In this document: positions 1 through 6,879 of the stretch, in pieces
How the letters are laid out: every line of letters starts with the position of its first letter
How positions within the stretch are numbered: the first letter of the stretch is position 1
Translations under genes and position numbers: made by a program
Assembly: GCA_009920815.1 (NCBI GenBank)
Contig: RFZH01000104.1
Coordinates: 1-8,121, forward strand
DNA: 8,121 bases
Direction: 5' to 3'
Source of the DNA: Paracoccaceae bacterium
GTDB taxonomy: Bacteria > Pseudomonadota > Alphaproteobacteria > Rhodobacterales > Rhodobacteraceae
The notes under the pieces: model-generated
What the model was told of the DNA's origin: nothing
Seen by the model: the letters and a program-made list of their open reading frames with translations, nothing else
Databases searched by the model: none

Positions 1-2231
1 TCCAAGTAATCTTGTACAACTTGGCGTGCAGATTGATGATTTAGGCTGCGCGCTGTTTCGATTGCACGGTAAATGTCGTGTAAATTAATATTAGAAATCA
101 TGTGCTTAACTGGTCCTACAGATGCCGGCCGCATGGACAGCGTCGTGATTCCAAGCGCAGCAAGGCAGATTGCCTCGATCGGACGTCCCGCATCTTCGCC
201 ACAAAAAGACAGCGGCGTATTCGATTCTTTACACCGTTGAACGATATGCTCAAGAAAAGATAAAAAAGATAAATTTAAGGTATCATACCTTTTGCGGACC
301 AATTCATTCTCACGATCTGCCGCGAAAAAGAACTGTTTCAGGTCGTTGCCACCGATTGAAATGAAATCAACAGATTCGAAAAACGATTTAGGGGCAAATG
401 CCAAGGATGGTGTTTCCAACATCGCCCCAACGTCAAGTTGCGTTGGAATTGGATGACCTAAACGGCGTTCACGTTCTAGAACAACATCCATCTCGGCGCG
501 GGCCTTGTCGAATTCTTCAATTTGGGCCACGAACGGAAACATGATCGAGAGCGGGCGACCATTTGCGGCGCGCACCAGCGCTTGGAGCTGCATGCGCAGC
601 ACACCAGGTTTGTCTAATCCAACACGGATCGCACGCCAGCCCAATGCTGGGTTCGGTTCCTCGACCCGCGCCATATAAGGCAGAACCTTATCCGAACCGA
701 TGTCGAGCGTGCGAAACACCACCTGTTTCCCTTTGGCTGCATCCAATATACGCGAATACAGTGCACTCAGCTCAGAGCGCTTTGGCATTTGCGTGCGAAT
801 AAGAAACTGTAGCTCGGTTCTGAAAAGGCCAACGCCTTCGGCGCCAGAATTTTCTAAGCTGGGCAAATCAGCCATCAACCCTGCGTTCATATTTAGCACG
901 ACATTTTGGCCGTCCAAGCTAGTTGCTGGCTTGTCGCGCAGCATTTGATATTTTTGCTGGGCTTGTGTGGCCATTGCAATTTTATCTTGGAATGCTTTTG
1001 CAACCAATTCGTCAGGGCGTAAATGCACAACCGCTTGATCACCATCAATCAAGATTTGATCGCCATTCAACGCTTCCGTTGTAATGTTTTTTGCATGAAT
1101 GACCAAAGGGATTGCCAAAGCTCGTGCAACGATAGTTGCATGGCTGCCAACAGATCCCTCTTCGAGAACAATACCACGCAGGGACCGGCCATAGTCCAAT
1201 AATTCCGCAGGGCCGATGTTGCGCGCGATTAAAATCGGGTTGTCGGGCATTGCGGCGCCCGTGTCGCGGCCTTGCCCTGTCAAGATACGCAGCAACCGAT
1301 TTGACAGATCATCAAGGTCGTGCAGGCGATCGCGCATATAAGGATCGGTGACTTTGGACAGGCGCGCACGTGCCGAAGATTGTTCTTTCTCGACGGCTGC
1401 TTCAACAGATAGACCTGTTTCAATATCCGTCTCGATCCGACGCATCCACCCACGTGAATTTGCAAACATGCGATAAGCTTCTAGAACCTCGATTTGTTCT
1501 TTGTTGCCGTTTGCCACGTCTTTCAACATGTCATCGACGTATGATCGCAGGGTGGTTACCGCCTCTTCTAGGCGTTGTTTTTCACTTTCGGGGTCCTCGG
1601 ACACAAGGTTGGTGACCACGACACGCGGTTCATGCAACCAAACTTGGCCCTGTGCTGCACCTTCTTGTGCGGTGGTGCCACGAAACAGTGCCGGTCTTTG
1701 ATGTAGCGCTTTCAGCCCGCTTTCTTCACTGACAAAAACACCCAGCTCGGCCATTTCAGCCAAAACCATCGCGACGACTTCTAGCGCATAGATTTCATCA
1801 GCTGAAAATTCTCGGGCCTCTTTTGACTGTACGACCAAAACACCCAAGGTATCCCCAAGACGTTGAATGGGGATCCCGCAAAAGGACGAATAGATTTCTT
1901 CGCCTGTTTCTGGCATGTAACGAAAGCCCTTTTCAGAGGGCGCGTCAGCCGTGTTGACAAGTTTACTGGTCCGCGCGACTTGGCCCACCAACCCTTCGCC
2001 CAGACGCATTCGCGTTTTATGCACAGATTCGCGATTAAGTCCTTCGGTGGCGCACAGTTCTAGCGTCTCTTCATCACGAAAAAGATAGATGGAACAGACC
2101 TCGGTACCCATTGAGTCCGCGATCAAATGGGTGATTTTATCAAGACGTTCTTGCCCCTTAGCCTCTTCGGCCATGGTGTCACGCAAACGTCCTAATAATT
2201 TGCGACTGTCGCTTTCGGACCTATGTGGCAT
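1..2231 (-). CDS. ptsP: Phosphoenolpyruvate-protein phosphotransferase PtsP (nitrogen-PTS Enzyme I, EI-Ntr), 3' end cut by window edge
   Basis: EI-Ntr takes phosphate from PEP onto a histidine and passes it to NPr (PtsO) and then EIIA-Ntr (PtsN), a regulatory cytoplasmic relay. The frame is open for 743 codons to the left edge; I translated it throughout and found no frameshift. An N-terminal GAF domain covers about residues 20-165, with no recognisable sugar-PTS module. The PEP-utilising N-terminal and mobile domains follow, with the phosphohistidine in GSVGSHATIVARA at His364. The C-terminal barrel carries EGVGLFRTE (465-473), RTLDIGSDK (from 507), SIGGNDLKQFFFAADREN, and SFCGEDAGRP with the catalytic Cys near 677. 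E. coli PtsP is 748 residues, so only a few codons should be missing. The start at 2231 is chosen because TAAGGGGG lies 10 nt upstream, overlapping the lysC stop 15 bp away; Met20 has no such site. GAF domains of EI-Ntr are reported to sense glutamine; that role here is inferred. Confidence 0.96.
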   Translation of the reverse strand, partial: MPHRSESDSRKLLGRLRDTMAEEAKGQERLDKITHLIADSMGTEVCSIYLFRDEETLELCATEGLNRESVHKTRMRLGEGLVGQVARTSKLVNTADAPSEKGFRYMPETGEEIYSSFCGIPIQRLGDTLGVLVVQSKEAREFSADEIYALEVVAMVLAEMAELGVFVSEESGLKALHQRPALFRGTTAQEGAAQGQVWLHEPRVVVTNLVSEDPESEKQRLEEAVTTLRSYVDDMLKDVANGNKEQIEVLEAYRMFANSRGWMRRIETDIETGLSVEAAVEKEQSSARARLSKVTDPYMRDRLHDLDDLSNRLLRILTGQGRDTGAAMPDNPILIARNIGPAELLDYGRSLRGIVLEEGSVGSHATIVARALAIPLVIHAKNITTEALNGDQILIDGDQAVVHLRPDELVAKAFQDKIAMATQAQQKYQMLRDKPATSLDGQNVVLNMNAGLMADLPSLENSGAEGVGLFRTELQFLIRTQMPKRSELSALYSRILDAAKGKQVVFRTLDIGSDKVLPYMARVEEPNPALGWRAIRVGLDKPGVLRMQLQALVRAANGRPLSIMFPFVAQIEEFDKARAEMDVVLERERRLGHPIPTQLDVGAMLETPSLAFAPKSFFESVDFISIGGNDLKQFFFAADRENELVRKRYDTLNLSFLSFLEHIVQRCKESNTPLSFCGEDAGRPIEAICLAALGITTLSMRPASVGPVKHMISNINLHDIYRAIETARSLNHQSARQVVQDYL

Positions 2232-2241
2232 GGGCGATGTG

Positions 2242-2249
2242 CCCCCTTA
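2242..2249 (-). promoter_or_regulatory. ptsP ribosome binding site overlapping the lysC stop codon
   Basis: On the minus strand the lysC TAA stop continues directly into five G residues (TAAGGGGG), about 10 nt before the ptsP ATG. This fits the anti-Shine-Dalgarno well and fixes the ptsP start. The overlap suggests that ptsP translation is coupled to termination on lysC. Confidence 0.6.
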
Positions 2250-2735
2250 GGATGCTTTCTCTAATTCAAAAGCATCATGCAACGCCTGAACTGCAAGTTC
2301 CATGTATTTTCGATCAATCAACACAGAAATCTTGATTTCTGATGTCGCAATGACCTTAATGTTTATTCCTTCATCAGAAAGAGTCTTAAACATCTTGGCT
2401 GCAACGCCAGATTGGGACCGCATGCCAATGCCCACGGCTGAGATTTTGGCCACATTGGTGTCGGCGATCAATTCGTCATATTTCAATGCGCCGCTGTCTT
2501 TTGTTGCGTTCAACGCTTTTTGCGCACGCAGCACTTGGTCAGTTGGGCATGAAAAGGTCATATCGGTTAGACCATCTTCACCAATGTTTTGGATAATCAT
2601 ATCCACGTTGATGCCAGCATCGGACAGCGGGCCGAAAATTGCTGCGGCAATACCCGGGCGGTCTTCGACCGACACGAGGGTCATTTTTGCTTCATCACGG
2701 GAATAGGCAATGCCCGAAACAACGTTGGATTCCAT
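2247..2735 (-). CDS. lysC: Probable separately translated beta subunit of aspartokinase (internal in-frame start in lysC)
   Basis: Met251 of LysC is preceded on the minus strand by GAGGAGGAAATC, a full AGGAGG Shine-Dalgarno five bases before the ATG. The product would be 162 residues beginning MESNVVSGIAYSRDEAK and would hold both ACT domains and no kinase domain. In Corynebacterium glutamicum and Bacillus subtilis, alpha2beta2 aspartokinases make their regulatory beta chain from such an in-frame start, and from memory the Corynebacterium beta chain starts at the equivalent residue. The site and distance are seen in the sequence; actual use of the start is inferred. The alternative is that the GAG GAG GAA codons simply encode three glutamates. 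Confidence 0.6.
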   Translation of the reverse strand: MESNVVSGIAYSRDEAKMTLVSVEDRPGIAAAIFGPLSDAGINVDMIIQNIGEDGLTDMTFSCPTDQVLRAQKALNATKDSGALKYDELIADTNVAKISAVGIGMRSQSGVAAKMFKTLSDEGINIKVIATSEIKISVLIDRKYMELAVQALHDAFELEKAS

Positions 2736-3485
2736 GATTTCCTCCTCGGCGCAGACCAATGTGCCTGCGGTGTCTGATGGTTCTTCAAAGCTTGAAAGAA
2801 CACGCAATTTTACCTTGTAGCGCATCGCCAATTCAACAGAACGGGTTTGCAGCACTTTTGCCCCAAGCGAGGCCAATTCTAGCATTTCCTCAAAGCTGAT
2901 CTTATCCAGCTTGCGGGCTTTTTCCGAAATGCGCGGATCGGTCGTGTAAACGCCATCGACGTCCGTATAAATATCACAACGTTCCGCATCGAATGCGGCG
3001 GCAAAGGCAACGGCGGTGGTATCTGATCCACCACGACCCAAGGTCGTGATCCGGCCTTCTTTTGAAATGCCCTGGAACCCTGCGACGACGGCCACTTTCA
3101 TGCCTTCGGCAAATTTTGCGTTGATGTTGTCATTGGGGATCTCTTCGATCCGCGCGGCCGCATGGGCGGACGAGGTGATCAAAGGCACTTGCCATCCTTG
3201 CCAACTGCGGGCGGGGATATCCATTTCTTGCAAGGTCAACGCCATTAGGCCCGCGGTGACGTTTTCGCCCGATGACACAACCGCATCATATTCGCGCGCA
3301 TCATACAGCGGCGATGTTTCATTGACCCATCCGACCAATTCGTTCGTCTTGCCAGACATGGCCGAGACGATGACAATAACGTCATATCCTTTGGCAACTT
3401 CTAACGCGACGCGCTTGGCGGCGCGCTTGATACGGTCCAATGTGGCGACGGATGTTCCGCCGAATTTCATGACTAAAACGGGCAT
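2247..3485 (-). CDS. lysC: Aspartate kinase (aspartokinase), alpha chain, two ACT domains
   Basis: Phosphorylates L-aspartate with ATP, the first committed step to lysine (via diaminopimelate), threonine, methionine and isoleucine. The amino-acid kinase domain is about residues 1-245: KFGGTSV (7-13, substrate and ATP loop), SSGENVTAGL (71-80), TLGRGGSDTTA (148-158) and YTDVDGVYTTDPR (173-185). Two ACT modules follow, at about 265-335 (VEDRPGIAAAIFGPLSDAGI) and 345-410 (GMRSQSGVAAKMFKTLSDEG), the usual allosteric site for lysine and/or threonine. Its 412 residues are normal for the single-function class resembling Corynebacterium and Bacillus enzymes; no homoserine dehydrogenase is fused. The start at 3485 gives the motif at the expected distance and has AAGGGA upstream. 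It follows the DUF1178 gene by 95 bp without a visible terminator and precedes ptsP by 15 bp. An internal start probably makes a beta chain (separate entry). I found no convincing promoter in the 95-bp gap. Confidence 0.97.
   Translation of the reverse strand: MPVLVMKFGGTSVATLDRIKRAAKRVALEVAKGYDVIVIVSAMSGKTNELVGWVNETSPLYDAREYDAVVSSGENVTAGLMALTLQEMDIPARSWQGWQVPLITSSAHAAARIEEIPNDNINAKFAEGMKVAVVAGFQGISKEGRITTLGRGGSDTTAVAFAAAFDAERCDIYTDVDGVYTTDPRISEKARKLDKISFEEMLELASLGAKVLQTRSVELAMRYKVKLRVLSSFEEPSDTAGTLVCAEEEIMESNVVSGIAYSRDEAKMTLVSVEDRPGIAAAIFGPLSDAGINVDMIIQNIGEDGLTDMTFSCPTDQVLRAQKALNATKDSGALKYDELIADTNVAKISAVGIGMRSQSGVAAKMFKTLSDEGINIKVIATSEIKISVLIDRKYMELAVQALHDAFELEKAS
2741..2746 (-). promoter_or_regulatory. 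Internal Shine-Dalgarno for the LysC beta start
   Basis: The plus strand reads cctcct here, so the mRNA has AGGAGG, a complete match to the anti-Shine-Dalgarno core. It lies five bases upstream of the in-frame ATG at 2735 within lysC. Of the ribosome binding sites examined here it is the closest to consensus, better than the one in front of the full-length lysC start (AAGGGA). Confidence 0.6.
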
Positions 3486-3580
3486 GGCTTTCCCTTAATT
3501 CGTGAATTGCGGCGGGTTTATGCGTTTGCGCGACCAGATACAAGATATAATCAAGGGCCACAGCACAGATAGACGCAGGT

Positions 3581-4009
3581 TTAATTGGTTTTTCGCTTGG
3601 TCATAAAGGGCAGGGGCATGACACTGATCCCATCGTCGATCAACGCTTTGGCGTCCTCTAATTTGGCTTCACCATAAATCGATCTCTCGGGGGCATCGCC
3701 TAAATGCATTTTTCGCGCCTCTGTTGCAAAATTTGATCCGACATAATCGGAATTGTCTTCGACATGTTGGCGTAATTTTGCAAGTTCTGCTTGGATTTCG
3801 GCGGGTGACGGATGCGACGCAGATCTGTCTTGGACGGATTTGGATTTGTTGTTGACCCGTGGCGCCATAACGCCTTTTTTCACATCGGATGATCCGCAAT
3901 GAACACAGGCGATCATGCCGGTTGACAATAACTTATCGAATGCATCCGCAGATGCAAACCAGCTATCAAAACTGTGCTCTTTATCACATTTCAAGCTATA
4001 ATTAATCAT
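3581..4009 (-). CDS. DUF1178 family protein (putative zinc-ribbon protein, function unknown)
   Basis: 142 residues, a normal length for DUF1178 proteins, which are common in Alpha- and Betaproteobacteria and have no established function. The N-terminus MINYSLKCDKEHSFDSWF supplies Cys8 and His12, followed by CVHC (Cys35 and Cys38) and then the family segment VKKGVMAPRV. The Cys/His pattern suggests a small zinc-ribbon-like metal site; this is inference. The middle (about 50-75) is polar and probably disordered. The C-terminal half holds the family signature YVGSNFATEARKMHLG, IYGEAKLEDAKALIDDG and a closing MPLPF. No signal peptide or membrane segment is visible, so it is probably cytoplasmic. 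The ATG at 4009 has only a weak Shine-Dalgarno (TGAGAT), but it begins the conserved family N-terminus. It lies 95 bp upstream of lysC with no terminator between, so co-transcription is plausible. Confidence 0.9.
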   Translation of the reverse strand: MINYSLKCDKEHSFDSWFASADAFDKLLSTGMIACVHCGSSDVKKGVMAPRVNNKSKSVQDRSASHPSPAEIQAELAKLRQHVEDNSDYVGSNFATEARKMHLGDAPERSIYGEAKLEDAKALIDDGISVMPLPFMTKRKTN

Positions 4010-4038
4010 TGCAGATCTCAGCCCAAATCAGTCTGTTT

Positions 4039-4066
4039 TAGATAATCAATTTGCCTGAAAAATCAA
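4039..4066 (-). promoter_or_regulatory. Putative sigma-70-type promoter for the DUF1178 gene (possibly DUF1178-lysC-ptsP)
   Basis: On the minus strand TTGATT (4066-4061) is followed after 16 bp by TATCTA (4044-4039), resembling -35 and -10 boxes. Transcription would start near 4031, giving a leader of about 20 nt before the ATG at 4009. It is the best candidate in the gap after the upstream terminator, but the boxes are imperfect and the assignment is by eye only. Confidence 0.4.
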
Positions 4067-4153
4067 GCGCCGTCAAAAAGGTTGCCGGACACGCGCGGTG
4101 TGGCAAGATGCTTTTTACACAAAATCGATATCATTTTCTGTCCTAAAATATCC

Positions 4154-4166
4154 TCGCCGAAGGCGA
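4154..4166 (-). repeat. Short C(TTCG)G tetraloop hairpin, possible dispersed intergenic element
   Basis: The minus strand reads TCGCCTTCGGCGA: a four-base-pair stem (TCGC/GCGA) closed by C(TTCG)G, the very stable tetraloop class. It begins four bases after the T-run of the adjacent terminator and is followed by GAGGATATTTTAGGACAG. I recall similar CGCC-TTCG/TCCG-GGCG-ATATTTT strings recurring between genes in Rhodobacteraceae genomes, but cannot check that here. It could equally be a secondary RNA-stabilising hairpin. Confidence 0.35.
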
Positions 4167-4169
4167 AAC

Positions 4170-4196
4170 AAAAAAGGGCCGCATTGCGGCCCTTTT
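4170..4196 (-). terminator. Rho-independent terminator of the TRAP operon
   Basis: A perfect 11-bp inverted repeat (4172-4182 with 4186-4196, loop of three) contains GGGCCGC/GCGGCCC flanked by A4/T4. On the minus strand it is followed by six T residues, and the hairpin starts about 20 nt after the stop codon of the large permease gene. The A and T flanks make it symmetrical enough to work in both directions, but no plus-strand gene converges on it. Confidence 0.93.
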
Positions 4197-4217
4197 CTAG
4201 AACATAAGCGCGGGACC

Positions 4218-6869
4218 TCAGAAATTCAAAGACAAATCTTTATGGTCCGCGGTACAAGACGCAAGATACAAAGCTTGATCACGGGTCAAACTATCTTGTG
4301 ATCGCGCGCCAATCGTACCCTTGATCCCATCAATATAGGCTGTCAAATCGGCACGAACCTGTGTTTCCGCTTGTGCGCGCCATTCTTTTTGACCCTCATA
4401 GGCTTTGACGGCCTTTGCATGTGCTTTCAATGCCGCTTCGCGATCTTGATTGCGCTTGCCGAGGGCTTTCTTTGCATCACCCAGGGCCTTTTTGACGTCG
4501 TCGGCCCCTTCGATTTCGCGGAACGCACGCTCTAATTCTTTGGCGTTTTCTTCGGCGATCTCGAATTCAGCGGTTTCGATGACCCCTTTTAGTGCCATCA
4601 AAGCGCCTTCTAGATTCAGATAGGCTTCGGTTCCATCCAGCATTGCCATTGCAACGGCTGCATCTTCATAAGCTCTATCTGCGAAACGACGATACGCATT
4701 GCGCGCTTTGGATGCGTTGTCTGTCAGAACTTTGAACGTGTCATGTTTTTCGTCCCAGTCAGCTGGGATTAGAACCTTATAGCTTTCAATTTCTGCATTA
4801 AGTGCTGCGATCTCAGCTTCTGTCTCGGCATATTTGGGATCGTCTGATTGCATGCGGTTGAACTGGGTCTCTAAGGCATCACGATGCTCGCCCAGGTTTC
4901 GCATTTGCTTTTCCAATCCGCGCACAAACACCAAGGTCGGGCGATACGCAGGCTCTGCGGCTGCGACGGCGGCTTCGGCGACGGTGATGTCGTTCAAGGC
5001 CGCTAGCGCTTGATCTGCCGATTGTGTCGACGCTTTCAGCAATTTGCCCATGTTCTTGGGCATGCCATCAACGTTGATCGCTTTTGCCAGTTCTATCGCA
5101 GCAACGGTTTTATTGGCTGGGTTTGCCAATTCATCCATGACGAATTGATCCAGACAGAATTGCAAACGCGGGTTACGTGGTGGGGGTGCAGATTCGGACA
5201 AAAAGCTTGACCGGTTTGGCAGATAGTTCACCAATGGCGGATACAGGCCAACGATCAGCAAAGCCAAAAGTTGCAAGGAAATAAACGCAACGACGCCTTT
5301 GTACATTTGTATGGTTTTGACCGTCGCTGGGGCCACTCCGCGCAAATAAAACAAGGCAAACCCAAAAGGTGGCGTTAAGAACGACGTTTGGATATTCAAA
5401 CCGATCATAACACCCAACCAAACGGCTGTGATGTTCGCCGATGGGTCCGCCAATAAGATTGGCGCAACGATTGGCACAACGACTACGGCGATTTCAATAA
5501 AGTCTAGGAAAAAGCCCAGAACAAAAATCACAGCCATAACGATAATGAACTGTGTCCAGAATCCGCCCGGTAGGGAAATCAAAAACTCGCGGACCAATTC
5601 TTCGCCACCAAATGCGCGGAACGCAGCGGTCAACATTGCCGCACCCAAAAGGATCACAAAAACCAATGCTGTTGTTTTTGCAGTTTCCATCATCACGCCG
5701 TTCAGCGTGTCCGCGATTTTAAAGGCGCGAATGGCGGACCAGATAACACCGGTCAAAATCAAAAGGGTCCCCACGGCACCAATTGCGATGCCTGTGAAAT
5801 CCTCTGAACTGGTCGCCGCTTTGACGTTCATTTCATAGTTCATCAATGCGAATGTCACGATGCCCAAGCCTATGATCGATGTAATCGCTGGTGCAAAGGG
5901 GTGTTTGTGATCCCCTTCAAGGCGATACCCTGCCATAATCAAGGCACCCGCAGCGCCGATGGCGCCCGCTTGGTTGACGGTTGCGATACCTGTGATGATC
6001 GATCCCAAAACTAGGAAAATCAAAGCGAGTGGTGGCACAAGCGTCAAAAGGACCTGGCCAAGGAATTTGCTGTCGTATTTGCCTTCATAGGGAACAGCGG
6101 GCGCTGCCGATGGTTTCAAAATAGCATAACCGAGGATGTAGACCATGTAGATGGCCACCAACAAAAGGCCCGGGACAAAGGCGCCCAAGAACATTTCGCC
6201 CGCAGATGTCGAGCCCACATCAAATACCGATGGCATTTGCAATTCACCGGTTGATTCCTTGAACAACGCTTTACGCGCAGTGGATGCTTGGTCAGTGGCG
6301 GATGCCAATTGGTCGGCCAGAATGATCAATACGATAGATGGCGGGATGATCTGACCCAAGGTGCCAGAGGCCGCGATTGTGCCTGTTGCCAACGATGGGG
6401 AATAGTTATTGCGCAGCATCGCTGGCAAGGAAATCATGCCCATTGCCACCACAGTTGCGCCAACGATTCCCGTGGTCGCCGCCAACAGTGCGCCCACAAA
6501 GACGACTGAAATGCCCAGACCACCGGGGACGGGGCCAAACAGTTGCGCCATAGTGACCAATAGATCTTCGGCGATTTTCGACCGTTGCAACATGATGCCC
6601 ATAAAAATGAACAGTGGAATTGCAATCAGCGTATCCCTCTCGACTTCCCAATAGACGCCGCGCAGGTTCAAAACACCCGCAGAGAGCCATTCGTAAGGTC
6701 CGCCCGAGTGGAAGTAGGCCGACGCATCGCCAGCGCTTAGATAGCCAGCTGCTGCGGCAAGAGTGATTGTAATGATTGCTGCACCCGGCAAGGCAAATGC
6801 AACAGGATAGCCCGACCCCAAAGCGATCGCCATGATCACAATTAGGACAAGTAGAAAAAACAGTTCCAT
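4218..6869 (-). CDS. TRAP transporter large permease subunit (DctM type) with long C-terminal coiled-coil extension
   Basis: Large membrane subunit of a tripartite ATP-independent periplasmic transporter, importing organic-acid-type substrates with an ion gradient (typically Na+) together with a binding protein and DctQ subunit. DctM hallmarks are GPVPGGLGISVVFVGALLAATTG (residues 112-134, read in two parts), SGTLGQIIPPSI (168-179), GFFLDFIEIAVVVVPI (452-467) and NIQTSFLTPPFGFALFYLRG (492-511), the last typical of the mannitol/chloroaromatic (FcbT3-like) branch. The membrane part ends near residue 550, longer than the usual 425 or so because of inserts at about 186-225 and 310-400. Residues 551-883 are a hydrophilic, Ala/Glu/Lys-rich, mainly helical tail with no hydrophobic segment. 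It is one uninterrupted frame, so I see no frameshift. The ATG at 6869 lies 8 bp past the small permease stop, with GAGG six bases upstream. The substrate is unknown. Confidence 0.95.
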   Translation of the reverse strand: MELFFLLVLIVIMAIALGSGYPVAFALPGAAIITITLAAAAGYLSAGDASAYFHSGGPYEWLSAGVLNLRGVYWEVERDTLIAIPLFIFMGIMLQRSKIAEDLLVTMAQLFGPVPGGLGISVVFVGALLAATTGIVGATVVAMGMISLPAMLRNNYSPSLATGTIAASGTLGQIIPPSIVLIILADQLASATDQASTARKALFKESTGELQMPSVFDVGSTSAGEMFLGAFVPGLLLVAIYMVYILGYAILKPSAAPAVPYEGKYDSKFLGQVLLTLVPPLALIFLVLGSIITGIATVNQAGAIGAAGALIMAGYRLEGDHKHPFAPAITSIIGLGIVTFALMNYEMNVKAATSSEDFTGIAIGAVGTLLILTGVIWSAIRAFKIADTLNGVMMETAKTTALVFVILLGAAMLTAAFRAFGGEELVREFLISLPGGFWTQFIIVMAVIFVLGFFLDFIEIAVVVVPIVAPILLADPSANITAVWLGVMIGLNIQTSFLTPPFGFALFYLRGVAPATVKTIQMYKGVVAFISLQLLALLIVGLYPPLVNYLPNRSSFLSESAPPPRNPRLQFCLDQFVMDELANPANKTVAAIELAKAINVDGMPKNMGKLLKASTQSADQALAALNDITVAEAAVAAAEPAYRPTLVFVRGLEKQMRNLGEHRDALETQFNRMQSDDPKYAETEAEIAALNAEIESYKVLIPADWDEKHDTFKVLTDNASKARNAYRRFADRAYEDAAVAMAMLDGTEAYLNLEGALMALKGVIETAEFEIAEENAKELERAFREIEGADDVKKALGDAKKALGKRNQDREAALKAHAKAVKAYEGQKEWRAQAETQVRADLTAYIDGIKGTIGARSQDSLTRDQALYLASCTADHKDLSLNF

Positions 6870-6875
6870 AGGTGA

Positions 6876-6879
6876 CCTC
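6876..6879 (-). promoter_or_regulatory. Ribosome binding site of the large permease, overlapping the small permease stop
   Basis: On the minus strand TGAGGTCACCTATG contains both the TGA stop of the small permease and a GAGG Shine-Dalgarno six bases before the next ATG. This indicates translational coupling of the two membrane subunits and decides the start at 6869. Confidence 0.55.

Noticed and set aside
563..948. Plus-strand frames opposite ptsP.
   Set aside because: The minus strand encodes an unbroken Enzyme I with all active-site motifs; the plus-strand peptides have no coding character.
2302..3498. Open plus-strand frames across the lysC region (about 134 and 160 codons).
   Set aside because: They lie antisense to a fully conserved aspartokinase, show no recognisable motif, and are expected from codon bias on the opposite strand.
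3546..3551. Perfect TATAAT on the plus strand between lysC and the DUF1178 gene.
   Set aside because: No good -35 box at 16-18 bp and no plus-strand gene follows; it would only produce antisense RNA to DUF1178. An antisense start cannot be excluded without transcript data.
3486..3580. Possible lysC promoter (TTGATT, TTGTAT, TATATC and TAAACC strings on the minus strand).
   Set aside because: No pair has both good boxes and 16-18 bp spacing, so read-through from the DUF1178 gene is the simpler view.
4218..5220. Possibility that the C-terminal tail of the large permease is a separate gene fused by sequence error.
   Set aside because: The frame is continuous through the junction and I see no internal ATG with a Shine-Dalgarno at the boundary; treated as one protein.
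5428..5838. Plus-strand frame of about 136 codons opposite the large permease.
   Set aside because: Its Ile/Thr/Lys-rich composition is the antisense reading of hydrophobic helix codons; the minus strand carries clear TRAP motifs.
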